Part shown: positions 9,537-17,761 of the stretch, one piece after another
Layout of the letters: each line of letters opens with the position of its first letter
Position numbering within the stretch: position 1 is the stretch's first letter
Assembly (NCBI GenBank): GCA_965277535.1
Contig: OZ255825.1
Span: 3,782,001 to 3,846,000, forward strand
Direction of reading: 5' to 3'
From: Ilyomonas sp965277535
GTDB lineage: Bacteria > Bacteroidota > Bacteroidia > Chitinophagales > Chitinophagaceae
DNA length: 64,000 nucleotides
Notes under the pieces: model-generated
What the model was told of the DNA's origin: nothing
What the model saw: only the letters and a program-made list of their open reading frames with translations
Databases searched by the model: none
Program-made: the position numbers and the translations under genes

Positions 9537-10073
9537 ATGGACAGCATTAACCAGCAGCAGCCGGAAGACAATTACAAAGACCTTTTGGGCGATGAAGCAA
9601 CAAAGAAAATAAAAGAGCTTACCAACAGTGCGAAAACCTGTTTTTTCTGTACACAAATTGAGGGTGGTAAACCGTTTTCAACACGACCGATGTCAGTACA
9701 AAAAGTTGATGACGAAGGCAACCTTTGGTTTTTGAGTGCAAACGACAGTCATAAGAACGAAGAACTCACAGCTAACCATTCTGTACAGTTGTTGTTTCAG
9801 GGTTCTTCCTACTCCGACTTTTTAAATATTTATGGCACTGCAACTCTTTCTCAGGATAAAGAAAAAATAAAAGAATTGTGGGAACCGATTTTGAAAACAT
9901 GGTTTACGGAAGGTGAAGACGACCCGCGCATTTCGGTAATAAAAGTAGAACCGTCGGAAGGTTATTATTGGGACACCAAACACAACGGTGCTGTGGCTTT
10001 TGCAAAGCGCGTTGCCGGTGCTGTGATTGGAAAAACAATTGATGATTCGATTGAAGGAAAACTGAACGTTTGA
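9537..10073 (+). CDS. Pyridoxamine 5'-phosphate oxidase-like, general stress protein 26 family
   Basis: A 178-residue flavin-binding split-barrel protein. CFFCTQIEGGKPFSTRPMSV followed by DDEGNLWFLSANDSHKNEEL and QLLFQGSSYSDFLNIYGTAT matches the general stress protein 26 branch of the PNPOx-like superfamily. Members bind FMN, FAD or F420; true PNPO activity is not expected. Cytoplasmic, no signal. It is followed by an extragenic palindrome and then by an SDR gene and a SRPBCC gene on the same strand, a common mix of small stress-type genes. No regulatory site recognised. Confidence 0.88.
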   Translation: MDSINQQQPEDNYKDLLGDEATKKIKELTNSAKTCFFCTQIEGGKPFSTRPMSVQKVDDEGNLWFLSANDSHKNEELTANHSVQLLFQGSSYSDFLNIYGTATLSQDKEKIKELWEPILKTWFTEGEDDPRISVIKVEPSEGYYWDTKHNGAVAFAKRVAGAVIGKTIDDSIEGKLNV

Positions 10074-10080
10074 GTGTTTG

Positions 10081-10158
10081 AACCACAAAGATGCAAAGCC
10101 ACAAAGGTTCACAAAGAAGATGTAAAGTAAGCTTTGCGTCTTAGCGTTTTTGTGGTTC
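10081..10158. repeat. Extragenic palindrome, AACCACAAAG family, copy a
   Basis: An imperfect inverted repeat of about 78 bp whose outer ends read AACCACAAAG and TTTTTGTGGTT. Inside it the words CACAAAG and CTTTGCGTCTTAG repeat. The same architecture occurs at 20207-20295, 41114-41206 and 52621-52710, always between genes. Confidence 0.8.
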
Positions 10159-10221
10159 TTTCTTCCTGATAAATGAAACAGATTGTAATCAATTTCTACA
10201 AGCATTTTTTATAAAAACAAC

Positions 10222-10938
10222 ATGAGTACATTAGCAAATAAAGTAGCTTACATAACCGGAGGTAGTAAAGGCATTGGTTTTGGTATTGCCCAAATTTTGT
10301 TGCAGCAAGGAATGAGAATCGCCATTACAAGCCGCAACTTAAAAGCCGCAGAAAAAGCAGCCAAACAATTGAGTGAAGATGAAAGCAAAGTGTTAGCGTT
10401 AGCATCGGATGTAAGTTCAATGGAATCGGAGAAGAAAGCGGTAGGAGCTGTGATAGACAAGTTTGGACATTTAGACGTGTTGGTTGCCAATGCCGGTGTT
10501 GGTCATTTTGCTCCTATCGAATCATTGAAAGAGGAAGAATGGAAAGCTACCATTGACACCAACTTAACCGGCGTCTTCAACAGCGTAAAAGCAAGTTTGG
10601 ATTCATTGAAAAAAACAAAGGGTTATATCATTACCATTGCTTCACTTGCGGGTACAAACTTCTTTGCCAATGGCTCGGCTTACAATGCCAGCAAGTTTGG
10701 GCTGGTTGGTTTTACGCAAGCCATTATGCTCGATTTGCGGCAATATGGAATTAAGGTTACTACCATTATGCCCGGCTCGGTGGCAACGCATTTTGGCGAT
10801 CATACACCAACTGAAAAAGACGCATGGAAAATTCAACCGGAAGACATTGGGCAAATGGTTGCTGATTTGTTGAACATGAATCCGCGTACCCTGCCAAGCA
10901 AAGTGGAAGTGCGACCTACATCGCCACAAAAATCATAA
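10222..10938 (+). CDS. SDR family NAD(P)-dependent oxidoreductase
   Basis: A 238-residue classical short-chain dehydrogenase. The cofactor motif TGGSKGIG is at residues 12-19, the structural NAG motif follows (LVANAGVG), and the catalytic triad is S141, Y154, K158 (ASLAG and YNASK). SRN after the second strand suggests NADP preference, as an Arg follows the Ser. MPGSVATHF is typical of the substrate loop in the 3-oxoacyl reductase-like branch. Soluble and cytoplasmic. The substrate cannot be told from sequence. Confidence 0.93.
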   Translation: MSTLANKVAYITGGSKGIGFGIAQILLQQGMRIAITSRNLKAAEKAAKQLSEDESKVLALASDVSSMESEKKAVGAVIDKFGHLDVLVANAGVGHFAPIESLKEEEWKATIDTNLTGVFNSVKASLDSLKKTKGYIITIASLAGTNFFANGSAYNASKFGLVGFTQAIMLDLRQYGIKVTTIMPGSVATHFGDHTPTEKDAWKIQPEDIGQMVADLLNMNPRTLPSKVEVRPTSPQKS

Positions 10939-11034
10939 TAGAAAATAGTTGTCGCTTATTGCTCTTTATTTGTCGCGTTATTACATCATTCAATTGCGTC
11001 AATTCACTGATGTTTGCATCACAAAACAATTAAA

Positions 11035-11460
11035 ATGGATACACAAAACAGAGAAGTTATCACTGTAGAAACAACTGTGAATGCGCCGGTTGAAAAAGTA
11101 TGGGAATATTTTTCGTTGCCAAAGCACATCATGCAATGGAACAATGCTTCAGATGATTGGTTCACGCCAAGTTCGGAAAACGATTTTAAAGAAGGTGGTA
11201 AATTCGTCAATCGTATGGAAGCAAAAGATGGTTCGATGGGTTTTGACTTCACAGGAGCTTATCAAAAAATTATTCAGAACGAATACATTGAGTATACGAT
11301 TACCGATGGACGAAGTGTAAAAATAAAATTTATGCCTGAAGGCGAGGGAACAAAAATTACTGAGAGCTTTGACGCTGAAAATTCCAATTCAATTGACATG
11401 CAGAAAAAGGGCTGGCAAAGCATCTTAGACAATTTTAAAAAATATACGGAAAATAATTAA
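11035..11460 (+). CDS. SRPBCC / AHSA1-like domain protein
   Basis: A 141-residue START-like (AHSA1/Bet v 1 fold) protein. The pattern ETTVNAPVEKVWEYFSLPKH, then WNNASDDWFTPSSENDFKEG and the C-terminal helix GWQSILDNFKKYTE are diagnostic. These proteins bind hydrophobic ligands or act as co-chaperones; no ligand can be assigned. I chose ATG 11035; the frame extends seven codons upstream only through a TTG. It is followed by an intrinsic terminator at 11497. Confidence 0.88.
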   Translation: MDTQNREVITVETTVNAPVEKVWEYFSLPKHIMQWNNASDDWFTPSSENDFKEGGKFVNRMEAKDGSMGFDFTGAYQKIIQNEYIEYTITDGRSVKIKFMPEGEGTKITESFDAENSNSIDMQKKGWQSILDNFKKYTENN

Positions 11461-11496
11461 CCTAAGCGTTTACAATTCAAGGATTATAAAAAAACG

Positions 11497-11530
11497 AAGC
11501 CGTCCCTACATGTTGGGACGGCTTTTGTTT
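11497..11530 (+). terminator. Intrinsic terminator after the SRPBCC gene
   Basis: A 10-bp perfect stem AAGCCGTCCC / GGGACGGCTT (11497-11506 and 11515-11524) with an 8-nt loop, followed by TTGTTTTT. It lies 37 bp after the stop at 11460 and upstream of a second palindrome at 11572. Confidence 0.85.
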
Positions 11531-11571
11531 TTGCACAGATTATACTGATTTCAATTGACCCCGCATTGCGT

Positions 11572-11604
11572 AACGCTGACAGGGTTTTAAACCCTGTCAG
11601 CGTT
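11572..11604. repeat. Perfect 16-bp palindrome AACGCTGACAGGGTTT
   Basis: Arms 11572-11587 and 11589-11604 are perfect inverted copies with a single base between them. The arm resembles the terminal inverted repeat of the 285-bp element at 45248-45532 (AACGCTGGCAGAGTTT). It sits between the convergent ends of the SRPBCC and M1 peptidase genes. Confidence 0.85.
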
Positions 11605-11620
11605 TAATCAGAAAAAGGCA

Positions 11621-13288
11621 TCACTCTTTTGGCTTTTCTTCTACATTCACATAATACAATTTTTCAATCGCTTCTTTTGTAAACAAAGAGCTTTGTTGTT
11701 GGGTAATCGTTGTTGTTTTCCATTGTGTGGTTGGTAATAATTTTACCATTGCGCCGGTACTATCTTTTATAACAAGAGGCAAATTAAAACCCTCTACACA
11801 GTTGGTATAACGATAAGTAGCTTCCTTTTTGTTTTTGCCCAAATAATATTCAAACGTTGGTATTTGCGTCGTTCGTAAGTATTGATCGAAGACTTTGCTA
11901 TAATCAAAGCCAGCTTGCTGACTGATGTAATTTTCAACCTGCTTTGTGGTAACGGTTTGATGATAAAACGTTTTGTTCAGACCGCGCAAAACAGACCTGA
12001 ATTTTTCGTCATCATTCATGCTATGCCTGATGGCATGAAGCATGTTGCCGCCCTTGTAATACATATCGCCGCTGCCTTCTGCATTCACGCCATACGGTGC
12101 AATAACGGGCTTTTTGTTTTGAATGTTTTTTCGTATGCCCACATTGTATTCGTTGCCCGCTTCTTTGCCATAATAATAATCGATGAACAGGGTTTCGCTG
12201 TAGTTTGTAAAACCTTCATGTATCCACATGTCAGCCAAATCTTTTGAAGTAACATTATTGGCAAACCATTCATGTCCGCTTTCATGTACAATAATAAAAT
12301 CCCACTTTAAACCCCAACCTGTGCCTGATAAATCTCTGCCTAAATAGCCGTTCATATACTTGTTTCCATAAGCCGTTGCACTTTGGTGCTCCATGCCCAA
12401 ATGCGGCGCGTCAACCAGCTTATAACCATCTTCATAAAACGGGTAAGGACCCATCCAATATTCAAACGCTTTCAGCATCCGGTTCACTTCGGGCAGGCTG
12501 TGTTGTTTTGCACGTTGTTCGTTATAATCCAGCACCCAAAGGTTTACATCTAAATTGCCTTTTTCTCCTTTATAAATTTCACCAAAATTCACATACTTGC
12601 CAATGTAAGGAACGATGAGATAATTGTTGATTGGATTTACAACGCTCCATGTATAAGACGTTGTGCTATCCTCATTTAGATGCTTGGCCGTAAGCCTTCC
12701 GTTACCCACTGCAACAAGGCTGTCGGCAACCGTAATGGTGAGCGATGCACCATTATCGGGTTCATCACTTTGATGGTCTTTGCATGGATACCAAACACTT
12801 GCGCCCAAGCCTTGGCAGGCAACGGACATCCAAGGTCTGCCCAACGAATCTTTTGTCCAGATCCAGCCGCCATCCCAGGGCGGATGTACCGCTTCGCGCG
12901 GCTTGCCATGGTAGTAAATGGCAATGTTTTGTTTTGCCTCATTTTCTTGGGGCGTGTTTACCAAACATACATTTTCATCTTGTCTGAATGGTAATGATTG
13001 TTGATGATTGAACAGAATGCTATCAACAATCATGGGTTGCTGCAAATCAATTTGCATTGTATCGGGATGTTGTTTTTCAACAACTTTATAAGTGATGATG
13101 TTGCTGCCCGAAATTGTTTTTGCTTCATAGTTTGGTTTTACCGAAATATCATATCGCAACACATCCCACCAGCTGCGGTTCGGGTTTAAGCTACCGCGAA
13201 GCGTATCCGCATGGGTGAAGGTTTTGTTTTGCTGTGCAAAGCCAACAGAAGTGATAAAAATGAACAAAACAAAAAGAAAGTTTTTCAT
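11621..13288 (-). CDS. M1 family aminopeptidase
   Basis: A 555-residue exported gluzincin. The signal peptide is MKNFLFVLFIFITSVGFAQ. The exopeptidase motif appears as GMEHQSA instead of the usual GAMEN. The zinc site is HESGHEW (H335, E336, H339) with the third ligand E358 in WIHEGF, which is the canonical HExxH-x18-E spacing. It is shorter than full M1 enzymes because the C-terminal helical domain is missing, which is normal for the Bacteroidota exported subfamily. I chose ATG 13288, as the longer frame begins at a TTG. It should trim N-terminal residues from peptides in the periplasm. Confidence 0.93.
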   Translation of the reverse strand: MKNFLFVLFIFITSVGFAQQNKTFTHADTLRGSLNPNRSWWDVLRYDISVKPNYEAKTISGSNIITYKVVEKQHPDTMQIDLQQPMIVDSILFNHQQSLPFRQDENVCLVNTPQENEAKQNIAIYYHGKPREAVHPPWDGGWIWTKDSLGRPWMSVACQGLGASVWYPCKDHQSDEPDNGASLTITVADSLVAVGNGRLTAKHLNEDSTTSYTWSVVNPINNYLIVPYIGKYVNFGEIYKGEKGNLDVNLWVLDYNEQRAKQHSLPEVNRMLKAFEYWMGPYPFYEDGYKLVDAPHLGMEHQSATAYGNKYMNGYLGRDLSGTGWGLKWDFIIVHESGHEWFANNVTSKDLADMWIHEGFTNYSETLFIDYYYGKEAGNEYNVGIRKNIQNKKPVIAPYGVNAEGSGDMYYKGGNMLHAIRHSMNDDEKFRSVLRGLNKTFYHQTVTTKQVENYISQQAGFDYSKVFDQYLRTTQIPTFEYYLGKNKKEATYRYTNCVEGFNLPLVIKDSTGAMVKLLPTTQWKTTTITQQQSSLFTKEAIEKLYYVNVEEKPKE

Positions 13289-13389
13289 TCGATAAAAATG
13301 AGAAATTGAGAAAAGGATAAAGAAATTCAAATCGGATGAGATCTTTTTTGTTTCAATCTAATGCGAATGCTCCTTTGAATTTATCCCAT

Positions 13390-13932
13390 TCAGTGAAACA
13401 AAATGTTTATAAAATTTCCCCGATTCGTTTGCTTTTGTAAAAGTCTTTCAAAGTATTCTTTGTTGTCGCTGGCACGACGTGTGAACTGCGCCAGCACTAC
13501 ACGATAGAGGTACGTAAGCAGCAACAAACATAACAATGTAAACAAAGGAAAACTGTGCAGGAAAGAATAATCTAAAGCAATGCAAAAGCCAATCATCATC
13601 CAAAGGGGAGGAAATACAAACCAAAGCAAATTGCTTAGGGGCGGCGTGCACTTTACATGTATTAAAGTTTGCCCGCTTCTTTCTTCTATGGTGCCTTTTA
13701 AAATCAATCCCATGGTTCTGCTTCGCGTGGTATAATAACGTTTTTGTAAGCGGAAGCCCGAGGCATCTACATTGCCAATGTACTCTTTGTATTCGCCTGT
13801 AAACATCTCATCAGGGTTTAATGTTTGCACAATATTTTTTTTGGGTCGCGATACCGATTGAAGCCTGTTGACAACTTCCGCTGCCGATAAATTTGTTTCG
13901 ATGTCAAAAAAATATACAAATCGCCAGTTCAT
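13390..13932 (-). CDS. Membrane protein of unknown function, two transmembrane segments
   Basis: I do not recognise a named family. The 180-residue protein has a soluble N-terminal part of about 100 residues rich in beta-strand pattern (FRLQKRYYTTRSRTMGLILK), then two hydrophobic segments (about 104-122, FVFPPLWMMIGFCIAL, and 128-147, PLFTLLCLLLLTYLYRVV) and a basic cytoplasmic tail. The layout resembles small membrane proteins of the YcxB type seen elsewhere in this window at 34568, but with the order of parts reversed. It is upstream of and on the same strand as the M1 peptidase, 101 bp away. Confidence 0.65.
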   Translation of the reverse strand: MNWRFVYFFDIETNLSAAEVVNRLQSVSRPKKNIVQTLNPDEMFTGEYKEYIGNVDASGFRLQKRYYTTRSRTMGLILKGTIEERSGQTLIHVKCTPPLSNLLWFVFPPLWMMIGFCIALDYSFLHSFPLFTLLCLLLLTYLYRVVLAQFTRRASDNKEYFERLLQKQTNRGNFINILFH

Positions 13933-14130
13933 ATTTTACTACTATCTTTTAGTATCAAAAAAATTGTGCGGCAGAAGGTTTGAAAGATATTGATGATGCA
14001 GCACAAATGTAGAGCAAGAAAATCATAATCGTTGTTGAATGATGCCTGAAGCCAATGGGTGAACTGCATTTAGCGCATCTTTTATTTAAATACTTTATAG
14101 CATTTATTTTTGCGGCTGCAACATCACTTC

Positions 14131-14712
14131 ATGCAGCAAAATAAAATTATCATCGTTACCGCACCATCTGGTGCCGGCAAAACATCTATCACCCGTTTTT
14201 TATTAAAGAAATATCCATCACTTGCGTTTTCCGTTTCGGCTACCACACGCAGCGCGCGTGGAAACGAACTGCATGGCGTGGATTATTATTTTATGAGCGT
14301 TCCGCAGTTTCAGCAACACATACACAACAACGATTTTGTGGAGTGGGAAATGGTGTATGAAGGTAAATACTACGGCACTTTAAAAAGCGAAACAAAACGT
14401 ATTTGGAGTGAAAGCAAAACGCCTTTACTCGATATTGATGTTCAGGGTGCAATCCACGTGCAGCAACAGTTTCCGGGCGCAGCGTTGTCAATCTTTATCC
14501 AGCCGCCATCGGTTGATGCGTTGCGTGAGCGGTTGCAAAACCGTGGTACGGAAACAGAAGAAAGCATTGCAACAAGGCTTGGTAAAGCGGCTTATGAATT
14601 ATCGTTTACTCATGCGTTTGATGCGGTAATTGTAAACGATGATTTTGAAATTGCCTGCGCCCAAACCGAAGCAGTGATACAACAATTTTTGGGCAATGCT
14701 TTAATACAATAG
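14131..14712 (+). CDS. gmk: Guanylate kinase
   Basis: A 193-residue nucleotide kinase that phosphorylates GMP to GDP. The P-loop APSGAGKTS is at residues 11-19. The GMP-binding segment (SATTRSARGNELHGVDYYFM) and EWEMVYEGKYYGT, LLDIDVQGA and FIQPPS follow the family order. Length is normal. The start is ATG 14131; an in-frame TTG seven codons upstream is less likely. A Bacteroidota -7 like element TATTTTTG lies at 14105-14112. Confidence 0.96.
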   Translation: MQQNKIIIVTAPSGAGKTSITRFLLKKYPSLAFSVSATTRSARGNELHGVDYYFMSVPQFQQHIHNNDFVEWEMVYEGKYYGTLKSETKRIWSESKTPLLDIDVQGAIHVQQQFPGAALSIFIQPPSVDALRERLQNRGTETEESIATRLGKAAYELSFTHAFDAVIVNDDFEIACAQTEAVIQQFLGNALIQ

Positions 14713-14713
14713 A

Positions 14714-14835
14714 ACACGGAATACACGGACTCTACGGATGTTCAGGATTGAACATTGAAGAAGTAAGATTGAATATTATGGCAAAAACAAACTTCTTCTT
14801 TCAATATCCCACACATCCAAATCCAGACAATAACT
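14714..14835. repeat. Intergenic repeat fragments between gmk and the TIGR02757 gene
   Basis: A 127-bp gap with repeated words: GAACACGGAATACACGG at its left end, then an imperfect inverted pair (GAAGAAGTAAGATTGAATAT and its approximate reverse complement around 14794-14810) and the 12-mer GCAAAAACAAAC at 14781-14792. It looks like decayed copies of extragenic repeats. Confidence 0.5.
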
Positions 14836-14839
14836 TAAC

Positions 14840-15622
14840 TTGACAAACAACGATATTTTATTCAAAGAATTTCTCGACAACAAAGTAGCGCAATACAATG
14901 TGCCTTCTTTCATTCCTTACGATCCGATTTCTATTCCGCACTTGTTTTCAAAACAACAAGACGTTGAAATTGCTGCCTTTTTTGCTGCCGTTTTTGCCTG
15001 GGGAAACCGCACAACTATCATCAACAAATCGCGTGAACTGATGAAAGGGATGGATGATGCGCCACACGATTTTGTATTGCATCATACAGCTAACGATTTG
15101 AATGCTTTACTTCGATTTAAACATCGCACGTTCAATGCTACCGACTTGTTGTATTTCATTCAGTTTTTGCATTATCATTATCTGCATTACAATAGCCTGG
15201 AAGCCGCATTTACATTGCCTTTGAGCGAGGGTAAAGGCGATACAACTGAAGAGGCATTAATTTGTTTTCACCGTTATTTTTTTTCTTTAAAAGATGCGCC
15301 GCTACGAACCAAAAAGCATATTGCTACGCCTGAAAAAGGCTCGAACTGCAAACGCCTGAATATGTTTTTACGATGGATGGTAAGGAAAGACAATTGCGGT
15401 GTTGATTTCGGCATCTGGAACGAATTAAAACCATCGCAACTGATATGTCCGGTGGATGTGCATGTGGCACGTGTGGCAAGGCGATTCAATCTTTTACAAC
15501 GGACTCAAACCGATTGGAAAGCGGCGGTTGAACTGACCAAATATCTGCGCACGTTGGATGCGGATGATCCGGTGAAATACGATTTTGCTTTGTTTGGTTT
15601 GGGTGTGATTGAAAAATATTAA
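14840..15622 (+). CDS. TIGR02757 (DUF2400) family protein
   Basis: A 260-residue soluble protein of the TIGR02757 family, common in Bacteroidota and of unknown function. Family hallmarks are FLDNKVAQYNVPSFIPYDPI, AAFFAAVFAWGNRTTIINKS, the MFLRWMVRKDNCGVDFGIW block and PVDVHVARVARRF. The frame has no upstream ATG: the codon before the homologous N-terminus is TTG at 14840 with a stop nine bases upstream, so TTG is the likely start. It lies downstream of gmk, separated by repeats. Fold similarity to helix-hairpin-helix DNA glycosylases has been suggested for such PVDVHV-type proteins, but I cannot test it here. Confidence 0.85.
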   Translation: MTNNDILFKEFLDNKVAQYNVPSFIPYDPISIPHLFSKQQDVEIAAFFAAVFAWGNRTTIINKSRELMKGMDDAPHDFVLHHTANDLNALLRFKHRTFNATDLLYFIQFLHYHYLHYNSLEAAFTLPLSEGKGDTTEEALICFHRYFFSLKDAPLRTKKHIATPEKGSNCKRLNMFLRWMVRKDNCGVDFGIWNELKPSQLICPVDVHVARVARRFNLLQRTQTDWKAAVELTKYLRTLDADDPVKYDFALFGLGVIEKY

Positions 15623-15623
15623 G

Positions 15624-15770
15624 GAAAGAAACAAGAATCAAGAAACAAGAATCAAGATACAAGGAGTGACACTCAATACAAAGCAAAGCATTTGGAAACG
15701 CCTGAATTTTAATAAAGTTTCTTTACCTTACTTCTTTATTTTGTGCCATTGTGGTTATAAAAAAACAAAC
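15624..15770. repeat. Repeat fragments: CAAGAATCAAG words and half of the AACCACAAAG palindrome
   Basis: Right after the stop at 15622 the words AACAAGAATCAAG are tandemly repeated, matching one arm of the 53770-53897 palindrome. A stretch at 15718-15756 (TTTCTTTACC to TGTGCCATTGTGGTT) resembles the right half of the AACCACAAAG family. Confidence 0.5.
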
Positions 15771-15777
15771 GGCTCTT

Positions 15778-16272
15778 ATGAAAATCACTTCACTCATTGC
15801 CCAACATTTATTGGATGTTCATGAAGGTAATAACTGGACAGAAGTTAGTCTTGCCGGTGTATTGAAAGACATAACTCTGCAAGAAGCTACAATGCTTACC
15901 TCTGCTTCACCCAATACGATTGCTTCGTTACTGCAACACATTACTTACTGGAACCGTGTAATGGTGCAACGCATAGCAGGAAACGAGGTTGCGGTTGATG
16001 AGCACAATGGTTTTGATTTGCCCCATTTGCAAACTGAAGACAACTGGCTACAGTTGCAGGTTGATAACAATCTTTCATCCCACGAACTGGCAGTAGCCAT
16101 CGTTCATTTTGATGCTGCTAAATTGGAAGAGCCGTTGGTAAACGGCGGTTCATCGGCTTATAAAAACATGCAGGGTGCAGTGGAGCATGTGCATTATCAT
16201 TTAGGTCAAATGATGATTTTAAAAAAACTGGTAAAAGCAAAAGAAGAGCTAAGTAGATACAATCTAATTTAA
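15778..16272 (+). CDS. DinB-like four-helix protein
   Basis: A 164-residue protein with the DinB/YfiT-like pattern: an early helix ITSLIAQHLLDVHEGNNWTE, a first His in LLQHITYWNRVM and a C-terminal EHVHYHLGQM motif. These His residues form the metal site in the family. DinB-like enzymes are metal-dependent transferases or thiol-linked hydrolases; the substrate is unknown. Start ATG 15778 is chosen over GTG 15751. It is convergent with recX and the stop codons overlap by 4 bp (16269-16272). Confidence 0.8.
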   Translation: MKITSLIAQHLLDVHEGNNWTEVSLAGVLKDITLQEATMLTSASPNTIASLLQHITYWNRVMVQRIAGNEVAVDEHNGFDLPHLQTEDNWLQLQVDNNLSSHELAVAIVHFDAAKLEEPLVNGGSSAYKNMQGAVEHVHYHLGQMMILKKLVKAKEELSRYNLI

Positions 16273-16769
16273 TCAGTTGCATTGCTTTGTGCAGGGTCAG
16301 CATTTTTTATTTGTTTGATTACTCCTTGTGCCAAGGCAGGTTCATAACCTTTTTGCAAAAGATAACTCATGGCTTTCGCTTGTTTGGTTATGTAATGCTC
16401 ACCTTGTAATTGCTTCCATTTGGTTTCGGCAAGCCGTTGTAGCGTAAGGCTGTAATCCGCATCCGGTATGGCTTTCAAAGCTTTATTGATGTTGTATGAA
16501 CTTACTCCTTTTTGCCGAAGCTCATACACAATTTTAATTTTGCCCCAGTTTTTCATTCTGAATTTTCCACCGGCAAACAATTCGGCAAAACGTTCTTCAT
16601 TCAGGTAGTTTTCTTCAATGGCTTTCGATAGCAATTCTTCTACTTCAGCCTTAAACAAACCAAAGCCATACAGCTTTTGTTTTACTTCGCTGTGGCTGCG
16701 TTCCTGATAAGCGCAATAATGCTTTATTTTTTGCCAGGCTTGTTCTTTGGTAAGGCGTTTTGAAATCAT
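16269..16769 (-). CDS. recX: Regulatory protein RecX
   Basis: A 166-residue RecX protein, a modulator of RecA filaments. The tandem three-helix repeats are visible: WQKIKHYCAYQERSHSEVKQ, then NEERFAELFAGGKFRMKNWG and KIVYELRQKGV. The start ATG overlaps the stop of the upstream kinase gene as ATGA (16766-16769), so recX is translated in a three-gene operon with a zeta-toxin-like kinase and a small partner. recA is not in the window. Confidence 0.92.
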   Translation of the reverse strand: MISKRLTKEQAWQKIKHYCAYQERSHSEVKQKLYGFGLFKAEVEELLSKAIEENYLNEERFAELFAGGKFRMKNWGKIKIVYELRQKGVSSYNINKALKAIPDADYSLTLQRLAETKWKQLQGEHYITKQAKAMSYLLQKGYEPALAQGVIKQIKNADPAQSNATD

Positions 16770-17401
16770 TGTTTTATGATGTGGTGATAGATGGCAGGTA
16801 AACCGCTAATGAACCATTGCGGTAGTTCTGCTTTCTTTATTGAATTGATAAGAACACCATTTTCAATATACACTAATAATTTATGTTGAGATTGTGAGGC
16901 ATCAATGATAGTAACAGTATTGAACAACGGATAGTATTTATTTACCTTTTCAAGATTGCCATAAAAATTAGAGGTTACTTCAGCAGGTTGCACATAATGT
17001 CCACCGCGTTTACTTCTGTCTAACACCCTCAACCTTGAGAGAGATGTATTTTTTAAACCTAAAAATATAAGGTGGATAGTATAACCGTTCTGCTTAAAGC
17101 GTTTCGGTGTGTCCCATGTGGTTTCATTGATGAAATGTCCTTCGTAAATGAAATCTTTGTTTTCTTGTAATGCCTCATCAACAAGCCTATCAAACTGATC
17201 TTTTACAAATTGATAAGCAATATTCCTGGCTTCTTTTATAGCAGTAATACCTTGTTGCCAAAGCAGCTTTTGTTTTTGTAAAAACACTTTGTCGCCATCG
17301 AATGTAGAACAGTGCTCACGAATAGTGTCCGGTAAGTAGCTGCCACCGACTGACGATTTTCCAGCACCATTAGAACCTGTAATAATATATAAATGGGGCA
17401 T
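16766..17401 (-). CDS. Zeta-toxin-like P-loop kinase
   Basis: A 211-residue ATPase. The Walker A is GSNGAGKSS (residues 9-17), followed by FDGDKVFL, YEGHFINETTWDTPKRFKQN, IHLIFLGL and the block RSKRGGHYVQPAEV with FYGNLEKVNKYYPLF and TIIDAS. This order (P-loop, Asp pair, FE/YEGH, RGGH, YxxSLxNLxxYxPL) is that of zeta toxins and their chromosomal relatives, which phosphorylate UDP-N-acetylglucosamine in known members. It is preceded by a small gene 2 bp upstream that could encode an antitoxin and overlaps recX downstream. Whether it is a toxin or a house kinase is not decided by sequence. Confidence 0.82.
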   Translation of the reverse strand: MPHLYIITGSNGAGKSSVGGSYLPDTIREHCSTFDGDKVFLQKQKLLWQQGITAIKEARNIAYQFVKDQFDRLVDEALQENKDFIYEGHFINETTWDTPKRFKQNGYTIHLIFLGLKNTSLSRLRVLDRSKRGGHYVQPAEVTSNFYGNLEKVNKYYPLFNTVTIIDASQSQHKLLVYIENGVLINSIKKAELPQWFISGLPAIYHHIIKQ

Positions 17402-17403
17402 CT

Positions 17404-17652
17404 TTACAAGAGTCCATTTTGGCGGCGAACAAAATTACTTTCAGATGTGGTTAACTGTTTCAGTACATCAAATTCTTTTCCTGTTGAAGATAGCGCAGCT
17501 ACCACCATAGAACCATCCGGATATTCGATATAGCATTGACCTTCCAGTAGATTATCTACATTAATCATAAAAAATTCACCGTTCGAAAGTTTTTGACGAC
17601 GTAACGCTTTCACCGCCTCCGTTCCCCTCTTTGTAAGTTCTTCTATCTTCAT
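17404..17652 (-). CDS. Small protein paired with the zeta-like kinase
   Basis: An 82-residue protein that I cannot place in a named family. It has a helical N-terminus (MKIEELTKRGTEAVKALRRQ) and then a beta-rich middle (FFMINVDNLLEGQCYIEYPD). It ends 2 bp before the kinase start, so the two are one operon. Size, position and mixed charge fit an antitoxin-type partner, but the match to epsilon antitoxins is not visible. ATG 17652 is chosen; the upstream TTG would add a short basic stretch. Confidence 0.65.
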   Translation of the reverse strand: MKIEELTKRGTEAVKALRRQKLSNGEFFMINVDNLLEGQCYIEYPDGSMVVAALSSTGKEFDVLKQLTTSESNFVRRQNGLL

Positions 17653-17761
17653 ATACCTTAATTTCTTGTTAGCAAAATGCTTCTTCAAATATAATGTTTT
17701 GTTGCAGTTGCCTACTGCTGCTGCATGTTAAAATCAACCATCCTTTCTTTATTTTTACCGC

